64,000 nucleotides of DNA, from assembly GCA_002731275.1 (NCBI GenBank), contig PCBK01000092.1, forward strand, positions 31,556 through 95,555, read 5' to 3'. The notes under the pieces are model-generated. The model saw only the letters and a list, made by a program, of their open reading frames with translations, was not told the origin of the DNA and did not search any database. Shown here piece by piece: positions 47,115 to 54,767 of this stretch (positions are counted from its first letter, which is position 1; each line of letters opens with the position of its first letter). Position numbers and translations under genes: made by a program. The DNA comes from Deltaproteobacteria bacterium. Its GTDB lineage: Bacteria > Myxococcota_C > UBA6777.

Positions 47115-48605
47115 TTACTGTGTCGCCTTTTTCGTCGTGGGACGTGCCTTCACAGGTCGCGTCGCAGGCTTCGTCACCGCCCCTGCTTTTTTTGCCTTCT
47201 TGGTCAATGCCTTCTTGAACTTCCCGAGCTGTCTCTTGAGATGTAAGATCTGTGAGCGAGCGTCATACGCGCTGAGGGCCTTCTCCTCGGTCTCGATCGC
47301 CCGTTTGATATCTCCCAGCTCAAAATAGGCCCGCGCCAATGTGTCGAGATAGGCCGCGATCTTACCATGAGATTGACGCACTGCCATCTTCGCATATCTC
47401 AGCGCCATCGGTACATTCCGATACTTCTTATCGTGCGCAGTCAACAACAACCACGACAGATTATTGTTGAGATTGGCATCTTTGGGGTGCTCTTCGAGTA
47501 GCTGTTGGTAGATCTGGATCGCTGGTCGAACCTCTTGCGCCGCAGCCAAAAACAGCGCACGAAACGTGTCGTTGCGGAACTCGCTCTTGAAGCGTTTGCG
47601 GATCGTCTTCATCAGCTCCTTTGTCCCAACTTTATCTCCGGCCTCAGCGAGCGCAGTCAGACGCTGTAGCCAATAAGACCAACGCGAAGGTGACAGCTTG
47701 GTCAGCTTCGCGAACACCCCGGCCGCCTCACGCCAAGCCTCGGTTTGGACATACACCCGCCCCAAGAGATCGAGCGTGTGCTTGTCGCCCTTCTTCTGCT
47801 TAGACGCCAACAACAAATGCTCTTTCGCACCCTTTGCGTCACCGGCTTCGAAGGCTTTTGCGCCTTTGTAAAGCTGCCACATTCCCCCCTTCTCAGGGTG
47901 CAATCCACGGTAGGTGATCCCACCAAGCACAAAGATCAACGCGAGCAAAACAGCCTGACCAAGCCAATTTGGAAATGAACGCCCAGGGATCCGACTCCAG
48001 AAAAAGACCGTGAAGGCCGCTCCCGCCACAAATCCACCGATATGTGCTGTGTCATTGATCACCTCAAACCACTCACCGAGCGCAAAGTTGAAGGCGATCA
48101 ACACAAAGAAAAACAGTCTCCCCCCTGCGCTCGTCATCACAAAGTCGCCTTCGAGATCGAAGATCAAAAAGATCATCAAGGCACCTGCGATCCCATAGAT
48201 CGCCCCTGACGCACCAACAGACACGGCAAGTGGCGAGGTCCACAACAGACTCGCAACGCTGCCCCCGTATAACGAGATCAAATACAACATGAAAAAGTAT
48301 TTGCTCCCAAGCAGACGCTCGACCAACCGACCCAACACGTAAAGCCCCAGGTTGTTGAGGATCAGGTGCACGAGGTTTCCATGCAAAAACGCACAAAAGA
48401 ACAGCCTGTAGTACTCCCCTTCCCAAACTGCCGGGTTGTACTGCGCACCAAATTGCTTGAGCGTCTCGCTGCCATCGGACACCATCCACAACGAAGCGAA
48501 GCTCGGATCGGCGTTCATCAATAACAAATACAAGACGCTGTGAATGACAATAAGCCCAAGTGTGACAGGGATTTCTTGAATCGAACGGAGGTAAGATTGA
48601 AACAT
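47115..48605 (-). CDS. Rhomboid intramembrane protease with TPR domain
   Basis: 496 residues. The N-terminal 220 residues form a rhomboid domain of six or seven membrane helices. Signature HGNLVHLILNN is near residue 75, the catalytic serine is in GASGAIYG (Ser133), and the catalytic histidine in DTAHIGGF (His188), so the Ser-His dyad is intact. From about residue 235 to 465, tetratricopeptide-like helical repeats follow (FEAGDAKGAKEHLL, AYFELGDIKRAIETEEKAL), ending in a basic Lys/Ala/Thr-rich tail. The TPR part probably recruits substrates or partners. There is no obvious ribosome site, only GGGTAAC a few bases before the ATG. Confidence 0.93.
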   Translation of the reverse strand: MFQSYLRSIQEIPVTLGLIVIHSVLYLLLMNADPSFASLWMVSDGSETLKQFGAQYNPAVWEGEYYRLFFCAFLHGNLVHLILNNLGLYVLGRLVERLLGSKYFFMLYLISLYGGSVASLLWTSPLAVSVGASGAIYGIAGALMIFLIFDLEGDFVMTSAGGRLFFFVLIAFNFALGEWFEVINDTAHIGGFVAGAAFTVFFWSRIPGRSFPNWLGQAVLLALIFVLGGITYRGLHPEKGGMWQLYKGAKAFEAGDAKGAKEHLLLASKQKKGDKHTLDLLGRVYVQTEAWREAAGVFAKLTKLSPSRWSYWLQRLTALAEAGDKVGTKELMKTIRKRFKSEFRNDTFRALFLAAAQEVRPAIQIYQQLLEEHPKDANLNNNLSWLLLTAHDKKYRNVPMALRYAKMAVRQSHGKIAAYLDTLARAYFELGDIKRAIETEEKALSAYDARSQILHLKRQLGKFKKALTKKAKKAGAVTKPATRPVKARPTTKKATQ

Positions 48606-49010
48606 ATTTTGTTACCCAATATCCATGGTATCGGCGCCTCAGTCGGTGAGACCCGGGTCGAGAAGGGAGCTGAAACACACAAAAACACGTTACCACAACC
48701 TCTTGAGGCCGTTGCTCCATCGCACGCTAATGTAGTGGAGACCACACAGGAGATCAAGAGAGACGACCTTTCGCCGACAAGCTGCCTCAAGGAAAAACTC
48801 CCTACACATCACCGATAAGAGAGCACTCTTTCGCAAAGATTCCCGCGACCTCAACCTCCTTCCCCATGCGCTCACAAAAACCTCTTGAGTTGCCCATCCC
48901 ACTTTGTGCTACAATGCCCACACTCTGCCCCTCTGTGTCTCATCAGTAGGGCACGACACGGCTTACATATCGCGTATATACCGATGCCTTTGCACACAAG
49001 AGGTTTCACG
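48606..49010. other. Divergent intergenic region with a possible promoter
   Basis: 405 bases between rhomboid (minus) and PilZ-DnaJ (+) genes. TTGAGT (48885-48890) and TACAAT (48910-48915), spaced 19 bases, may serve the + gene. A short open frame runs into the + gene from 48885 but has no ribosome site. Nothing else is seen. Confidence 0.4.
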
Positions 49011-49979
49011 ATGACAAACCAGACGATCACCAATCGACCGGGCCCCAATTGCGAGCTGACCATTCGCATCAAATTCAACGATCTCGAACGCTTTCGAGAA
49101 GATTATCATAAGCAATTACGCGACGGTAGCTACTTTCTCAAGACCACCCGCAGCAAACCGCTCGACACACGTGTGCAGCTGATCTTCATCATCTCCCCAC
49201 AATCCCCAGAGCCCACAGAAGTCTGGAGTTGGGGGACCATCGATAAGATCGTCACCCCCGAAGAAGCGATCGAGACGCAAACGACTTCAGGTATTCGCAT
49301 CAAACTGATGGACATCACCAAACAACGACAAACACAGATCGAGAGTCTCTTTGGCGTTGACGACGCTGTAAAGGCAGTCCTCCAGGCGCACAGCAAACCG
49401 CCCGAAAATGAAACCCCTCCTCAAAAAGCCAGCTACCAAGTCAATCGCTCCGCACGACAGGACCTCATCGAGCGTGTAAGAGACATTATCCGTCTCTCTG
49501 ATGCCGATTACTACGTGCTTCTTGGTATTCCCAAAGACGCAAAAAATGAAGAAGTCCGCAGCGCGTATAGACGACGCTCAAAAGAGTTTCACCCCGATCA
49601 GTACTTCCGCAAAATCCCCGAAGAGCTGATGCAAGATCTCCAGCGAGCCTTCCAAAAGCTCACAAACGCCTACCGCACACTGACAGACGCCAAGCGACGT
49701 GTCAGCTATGACATCTCCATCAATAACTACGCAAACCCCGACGCAATCAGGGAGGCCATGCCTCACGTCAAACGACAGAAAGCCTTCAATCAGAATTATA
49801 AAAAGATGGTTGAGCCACGAAATGAGCGCGTCCAACAGCTCCTCGAAGCTGTCGAGCAAGATCTGTCCAATAACAACCCCAAAGCCGCCTTCGCCAAACT
49901 CAAAATCGCCGCAGCGATGGACCCCCTCAACCCCGTTGTCCGACAGAAAACCAAACAAGTCAAAGGTATGCTATCTTAA
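49011..49979 (+). CDS. PilZ-like and DnaJ-domain fusion protein
   Basis: 322 residues from the ATG at 49011, with GAGG 7 bases upstream. Residues 15-125 look like the myxobacterial (TIGR02266-type) PilZ domain: a strand-rich start, FREDYHKQLRDGSYFLKT, and a GIRIKLMDIT end. The J domain (about 155-245) has YYVLLGIPKDAKNEEVRSAY and the catalytic FHPDQYF; the HPD is intact, so it should stimulate an Hsp70. Residues 255-322 are helical. It may couple a chaperone to c-di-GMP signals or to motility; whether the PilZ part still binds c-di-GMP is doubtful, as the usual RxxxR is not clear. Confidence 0.85.
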   Translation: MTNQTITNRPGPNCELTIRIKFNDLERFREDYHKQLRDGSYFLKTTRSKPLDTRVQLIFIISPQSPEPTEVWSWGTIDKIVTPEEAIETQTTSGIRIKLMDITKQRQTQIESLFGVDDAVKAVLQAHSKPPENETPPQKASYQVNRSARQDLIERVRDIIRLSDADYYVLLGIPKDAKNEEVRSAYRRRSKEFHPDQYFRKIPEELMQDLQRAFQKLTNAYRTLTDAKRRVSYDISINNYANPDAIREAMPHVKRQKAFNQNYKKMVEPRNERVQQLLEAVEQDLSNNNPKAAFAKLKIAAAMDPLNPVVRQKTKQVKGMLS

Positions 49980-49989
49980 ACGAACCCTC

Positions 49990-51561
49990 TTAGTCGGTAA
50001 GGCTGCTCAAGTCAGGACAGTCGATGTTTTGCCCGGCAGCATCCGAACACGTCATGTACACAATCCCCAAACACATCTCGTCGAACGTCCCATCTCCCCA
50101 GTACACATCAGCAGGCGTCCTCTTTTTACCATCGACAATGGGCTGATTGGCTGCTGAGTTGTTCCAGGAACACGTGATCCCAACGGAGTCAGACATCCCT
50201 AGCTTCACGGGCTGTGAGAGATGGAAGATCAACTGCCAGTTGAAGTCCCACTTCGGGATGTTCAACAAACATTGATTCCCTCCCAAACTCAACCGCCCAG
50301 AGGCCCCAAGCTGGTGCATGTGCAACATCGCGCTGTAGATTGTGAGACCTTTTACTTTGGGAGCGACGAGACCCAAAAAGGAGAGCGGCAAATTAAATGA
50401 GTGTGTCGCGTTGCTGTCATTCGCCGCGATCTTCATATTTTGCCCTCTCAACCACTGTGGATTGGTGTATGGGAAGAGGATCGCCTCTTTCTTCACACTA
50501 TCCTCCAAGCGGAAGTCCACACTGGTCAGATCGCTCTCATTGGCTGTCGGCAAGACGTTGTAGTGGAGCTGAACGATGATCTTTGAGCCAGGTTCGACCT
50601 TGATCCCTGTATCTTTATAGTAGCCCGCTCCCGGTACACCAGGCGCCCACACTCCAAGCCAACGAAGTCCAGCTGGTCCACCAGCCGTTCCGTAACAAGT
50701 GTAACCGTCGCCGTTGGGGTCTTTCTTGGTGTACTGTGCGACTTCGCTCTTCTTTGCGATATACGCGATGACGTGGTGTACGATCTTGGCGTTCCCTGGA
50801 TTGACCTGGAAGCCCGTGACGAATTTATTGGTTGTGTGGGGCCAATCCAAGACAAAGCATCGATAATCATCGGGTTTTTTCTTAATCGTGTAGGACTTCT
50901 TCATCTTCAAGGTCAGGTCGACGCGATCCAGGCCGAGCTTTCCAGGCGCAGGTGGCGCGACATAATCGTTGGGATCGCCCTCTTTCGCGCCTTGATCAAC
51001 CCACTGCAAGATCTTGGCCTTCTCAACGGGTGTCAAAGAGATATCGTTGGTGTATGTTCCACATGATTTATCCGCTTGCCAAGGAGGCATTGTCCCATTC
51101 GCAACGGAGGTCTTGATGCTCTGTTTGTAGGTGTTCACAAATTTGTAACTTGTGAGTGGGAAGGGGCCAATCCCACCTTTCGCCAAGTGGCAACGGTTAC
51201 ATTTTTGTTCGAAGATCGCCTTCGTGTCCTTCCAGTAAGTCAATCCTGTAAAGACGAGATCGGGTCCATCTCCCTCTGGCTTCGCTTCAAAGATAGACTC
51301 ATGACCTCCATCAGCGACAGGTTCAGGCTTTGTAGGCTCTGGTCGTGGTTCTGGTCGAGGCTCTGGTTTCGCAGGCTCCGGTTGTGGCTCTGGTGCCACC
51401 TCTGTTGTATCTTTCTTGTCGACGACGGTCTTGTCTGTATTGCCCGCGTCCACAGTCTTCTCTGCTGTTGATTCACTTTTGGGTGTCTCTGTCCCACAAG
51501 CCCACCACGTTGAGCTTAAAAAGCAGGTTACAGCGACCAACCTGACGATCGTTCTCACCAT
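49990..51561 (-). CDS. Lipoprotein with cytochrome-c motif and copper type II monooxygenase core
   Basis: 523 residues from an ATG at 51561 that begins the signal peptide; lipobox ends WWAC, and a Pro/Glu/Lys-rich linker (about 25-95) follows. A heme-binding CNRCH lies near residue 120. From about 195 the sequence matches the ascorbate-dependent copper monooxygenase fold (PHM/DBH type): KIVHHVIAYI in the first half, then QLHYN, LHMHQLG and, near the end, WGDGTFDEMCLG with its conserved methionine. The two copper sites thus look complete. A heme domain on the same chain suggests that electrons arrive through the cytochrome rather than ascorbate. Substrate unknown; at the periplasmic or outer face. 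Confidence 0.88.
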   Translation of the reverse strand: MVRTIVRLVAVTCFLSSTWWACGTETPKSESTAEKTVDAGNTDKTVVDKKDTTEVAPEPQPEPAKPEPRPEPRPEPTKPEPVADGGHESIFEAKPEGDGPDLVFTGLTYWKDTKAIFEQKCNRCHLAKGGIGPFPLTSYKFVNTYKQSIKTSVANGTMPPWQADKSCGTYTNDISLTPVEKAKILQWVDQGAKEGDPNDYVAPPAPGKLGLDRVDLTLKMKKSYTIKKKPDDYRCFVLDWPHTTNKFVTGFQVNPGNAKIVHHVIAYIAKKSEVAQYTKKDPNGDGYTCYGTAGGPAGLRWLGVWAPGVPGAGYYKDTGIKVEPGSKIIVQLHYNVLPTANESDLTSVDFRLEDSVKKEAILFPYTNPQWLRGQNMKIAANDSNATHSFNLPLSFLGLVAPKVKGLTIYSAMLHMHQLGASGRLSLGGNQCLLNIPKWDFNWQLIFHLSQPVKLGMSDSVGITCSWNNSAANQPIVDGKKRTPADVYWGDGTFDEMCLGIVYMTCSDAAGQNIDCPDLSSLTD

Positions 51562-51866
51562 TCCATTTTCCTCCTTGATGCCTGCAAAATACATGAGCTT
51601 CTTGCTGTGTCTATGTGGAGTCTCCACACATCCAGTGATTCTTCCACAAAATATAGCAGATGCAAAGCAATATCTCGACACTCTGTGTCACAAAAAGTAG
51701 ATCACGTTCCAAAAGAACCCAACAACTCGCCAAATCATGGCGTTTGTGGTGAAAGTTCTTCAAAGCAAACTCTATCCTCGACGTCTTCAAGATCGAGTTG
51801 CGCACTTCGCTCAAAAATGTGGTATGTTGCGCCGCATCTTCTTCTACCATACGAAAGGTGTTTCCC
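51562..51866. other. Divergent intergenic region
   Basis: 305 bases between divergent genes. I see no gene, repeat or clear promoter. Confidence 0.3.
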
Positions 51867-52448
51867 ATGAGCCTCGAAAAAGAACTACAAGAACGCAGCC
51901 AGTCAACATGTGAATTATGCGGCGCAACTGAAAATCTGGGCGTCTATGAAGTCCCTCCTGACGCAGACGGACGCGTTGATGCCTGTGTCTACGCATGTGA
52001 GACCTGTCGCACACAGCTCGAAGACCCTGACAAAGTCGACGTACATCATTGGCGTTGTCTTAATGATAGTATGTGGAGTCAGGTCCCTGCAGTGCAAGTC
52101 CTCGCCTGGAGAATGCTCACACGCCTACGCGCAGAAGGTTGGACACAAGACCTGCTCGACATGCTCTACCTCGACGAAGACACCCTCCAATGGGCACAAG
52201 CCACAGGCGAGGGCGAGAGCGAAGAGGACACCGTGAAACACCTCGACAGCAACGGCGTCGTCCTCGAAGCTGGGGACACTGTCGTGTTGATCAAAGATCT
52301 CAACGTCAAAGGCGCGGGCTTTACAGCCAAACGTGGGACCGCCGTGAGAAATATCTCACTCGTCCACAACAACCCCGAGCACATCGAAGGTCGTGTCAAC
52401 AAACAGAAGATCGTCATCCTCACGAAGTTCGTCAAAAAATCCAGCTAG
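51867..52448 (+). CDS. phnA: PhnA/YjdM-family zinc-ribbon protein
   Basis: 193 residues from the ATG at 51867, the methionine before the zinc-ribbon; the open frame upstream to 51798 is not needed. The N-terminal ribbon has CELCGA...CETC spacing; the C-terminal PhnA domain (120-190) carries VVLIKDLNVKGAGFTAKRGT and HIEGRVNKQKIVILTKFVKK, which are near-diagnostic. PhnA was once linked to phosphonate use, but its true role is unknown. The middle (50-115) is a longer linker than in E. coli YjdM. The 3' end overlaps the convergent HEAT gene by 17 bases. Confidence 0.9.
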   Translation: MSLEKELQERSQSTCELCGATENLGVYEVPPDADGRVDACVYACETCRTQLEDPDKVDVHHWRCLNDSMWSQVPAVQVLAWRMLTRLRAEGWTQDLLDMLYLDEDTLQWAQATGEGESEEDTVKHLDSNGVVLEAGDTVVLIKDLNVKGAGFTAKRGTAVRNISLVHNNPEHIEGRVNKQKIVILTKFVKKSS

Positions 52449-54186
52449 CCCTCTTCTCTTTGCGTCTTCTTCGCGTCTTCAATACAAGCTTCGCCGCGCC
52501 ACGCATCGCCTTCGATGTGTGGCTTCGCGCGATACGTCGAATCACCTTACGAGCGCCTCGACTCATCCGTCTGTTCATCCGTCCAAATGCCCAAAGCGCG
52601 TTGGACTGGTAAGGACTCTTATCATCCCTCAGATAGGCCAACAGAGCTGGGAGCAGCGGCTTCGCCAACCGCCCCAATCGGCTCACAGCGTGGATGTAAA
52701 AAGACATCCCACTCCTCTCTTTGCTCTGCGCCAAAAAGATCTTTGTCAGCTGTGGTATCAACGGCTTGGCTTTTGGGCCAAGTGAACACGCTGCCAAAAA
52801 TACCCACTTGCGAAACCAACGACTTTTGAGTCCCTTGCGGATCCGTGAAATATCTTTGACCTTTGCCCCGATCCCGGCGAGCCCTGCCCAACCGAACATC
52901 GCCAGCTTGCCTCCTTTTTTGATCATCTCGATTGTGTATTTTCGCAGCGACTGACCACGACCTCCAAGCCCAAATAACAGCAACATCGACGTCGGCGAGA
53001 CAAAACCGCGTTTGCGCATGGAGCGCTTCATATCTCGCTCCATCAATGGAACCAAAGGCTTTGTATAGGGTGCAAGCTGCCACAAGGTCAGCGTGATACG
53101 ACCTTCCAGACGTCGGTGTGTTTTGTAGAGCGAGTAAATCCTCTTGAGTGATGGACGTGCATATCGTCCTAAATCACCGAGCCCCGCGAGTGCCGTAAAG
53201 ACCTCACCAAGGGAAGTGGACAAGAGCTGCTTGTGGAAGATCTTCGCGAGGCGCTTTTGTAACCCAGACGCCTTGAGCAGACGCTTGTTCTCCTCTGTAA
53301 ACCACCACGTCGTCGCGCCAGGAAGGGCAACATCGACAAAACCGCTCGTGCTACGATCCTGGCTGTACTTGAGCATGAACAGCTCGATAGGGACAGGACG
53401 TACGCTCTTCAAAAAAGCGAGCGCGGGCTTCACGTTCTTTTTGCACTTGTTGGGGATATCCTTGGTCAGCCTATGAATCCATCTTTTCTTGGGTTTGCGG
53501 TAGACGGACAAACCATCTAACAAGACGCGCTGGACATGACAGCTCTCACCTCTCTCTTTGAGCATCGTCTCAATCAGTGGAAAGAGCCTTTTGGCTGGCA
53601 TCTGTGTACAGGTCAGTGCGTGGAGTGATTCGAGGCGTGTGTTGCTGCTTTTTTTGCTCTTCTTGAAGATCTCGAACAGCGCCGGTCGCGCTCGCGTTGC
53701 GTGGGGACCAAGCTCCGCGAGCGCGTCGAGCGCCGCAACACGTCGAAAATAGTTCTTGTCGGACAACATCTTGATCAGGTCACGCAGCGCGACCTTTCCG
53801 TGCTTCCCCATCGTACCAAGCGCCTTCGCCATACACGCAGAGACAGAGAAGTCCTTGTGTGTAAGCAATCGTCTCAGCCTTGGTATCGTCTTTTTGGCGA
53901 TCGGACCGAGTGTACGAATCACCTTACAAGTGGTGACAAGCTCATGACGGCCAGATGATCGTAGTTTGCGATAGAGTTTTCGGCGATAGGAACGTGTCGC
54001 CTTGATCGTGTTTGTCAGTTCTTTGAACCGATAGACACCATAGCGGTTTTGTAAGAGCTCCGTGAAGATCGTCTCAAAGGTCTCTTTTTTCGAGGCAGCG
54101 TGAAGTTGGGTTGTGTGAACGCTAAAACAAAAGGCACACAACACCAAGGCAGAGATCCACTTTAAAGGTCCACATATTTTATCCAT
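52432..54186 (-). CDS. Exported HEAT-repeat protein
   Basis: 584 residues from the ATG at 54186, with GGAG about 8 bases before; the frame is open to 54291 but a signal peptide (LKWISALVLCAFCFSV..., ending LHAA) starts here. The mature part is built of HEAT-like helical pairs of about 35 residues, e.g. LDALAELGPHATRARPAL and AKALGTMGKHGKVALRDL, with basic surface residues. Repeat scaffolds of this type bind other proteins in the periplasm or at the surface. It resembles in style, though not in obvious sequence identity, the ectodomain of the kinase at 30670. The stop lies within the phnA 3' end. Confidence 0.8.
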   Translation of the reverse strand: MDKICGPLKWISALVLCAFCFSVHTTQLHAASKKETFETIFTELLQNRYGVYRFKELTNTIKATRSYRRKLYRKLRSSGRHELVTTCKVIRTLGPIAKKTIPRLRRLLTHKDFSVSACMAKALGTMGKHGKVALRDLIKMLSDKNYFRRVAALDALAELGPHATRARPALFEIFKKSKKSSNTRLESLHALTCTQMPAKRLFPLIETMLKERGESCHVQRVLLDGLSVYRKPKKRWIHRLTKDIPNKCKKNVKPALAFLKSVRPVPIELFMLKYSQDRSTSGFVDVALPGATTWWFTEENKRLLKASGLQKRLAKIFHKQLLSTSLGEVFTALAGLGDLGRYARPSLKRIYSLYKTHRRLEGRITLTLWQLAPYTKPLVPLMERDMKRSMRKRGFVSPTSMLLLFGLGGRGQSLRKYTIEMIKKGGKLAMFGWAGLAGIGAKVKDISRIRKGLKSRWFRKWVFLAACSLGPKAKPLIPQLTKIFLAQSKERSGMSFYIHAVSRLGRLAKPLLPALLAYLRDDKSPYQSNALWAFGRMNRRMSRGARKVIRRIARSHTSKAMRGAAKLVLKTRRRRKEKRASWIF

Positions 54187-54281
54187 CGTATCGGCTCCTA
54201 CGTGTATTTTGTGACAAGGTAGAGTCAACAGGGAAGGCATCTGAAGACTTGATGTACAGAGCGCTTTGTTCTGGTCTGTGC

Positions 54282-54647
54282 TCAAATCCACACGTTATTG
54301 TCTGCTGTCAGTGTGCCCCCAGCTTCTCCAGTGTTAACGACCCCACGTGGCTCGATCAACATAATCTGACATTCTTCTTCAGCGACGGGTTTGTGTTCTA
54401 CACCTTTTGGCACGACAAACATCTCGCCGGCTTTCAGGTGGACGACACCATCGCGAAACTCGATCCTCATCTGGCCACCAAAGACGATGAAGACTTCGTC
54501 CGTCTCCTCATGTGTGTGCCAAACAAACTCACCCTTGATCTTCGCGAGCTTGAATTGTACATCATTCATCTCAGCGATCACACGTGGAGACCAATGTTCC
54601 GCAAATTTCCCAAATTTTTCGTCCATATTGAGGGCTTTGTATGTCAT
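54282..54647 (-). CDS. Small cupin-domain protein
   Basis: 121 residues: a single cupin fold. Motif 1 is [17 protein letters not shown] (His-X-His and Glu), motif 2 PKGVEHKP, which together can hold one metal ion. Many such proteins are small sugar- or phenolic-binding enzymes or regulators; no specific reaction can be assigned. GGAG lies about 11 bases before the ATG, a little far. It is upstream of, and on the same strand as, the HEAT gene, 95 bases apart. Confidence 0.88.
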   Translation of the reverse strand: MTYKALNMDEKFGKFAEHWSPRVIAEMNDVQFKLAKIKGEFVWHTHEETDEVFIVFGGQMRIEFRDGVVHLKAGEMFVVPKGVEHKPVAEEECQIMLIEPRGVVNTGEAGGTLTADNNVWI

Positions 54648-54767
54648 CAGCGTTTCCTCTCCTTTGAATGGATGGCTTAAGCGAACGGTCCAAGAAAGAT
54701 ATCACAACACCTCGTGAAATTGTTGTACCATAGGATTTTTTGACCACCTTCTTCCAGGCATGAGGCG

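Noticed and set aside
52432..52448. 17-base tail overlap of phnA and the HEAT gene as a sign of a sequencing error
   Set aside because: Both frames end naturally at full family-like length; convergent overlaps of this size are ordinary.
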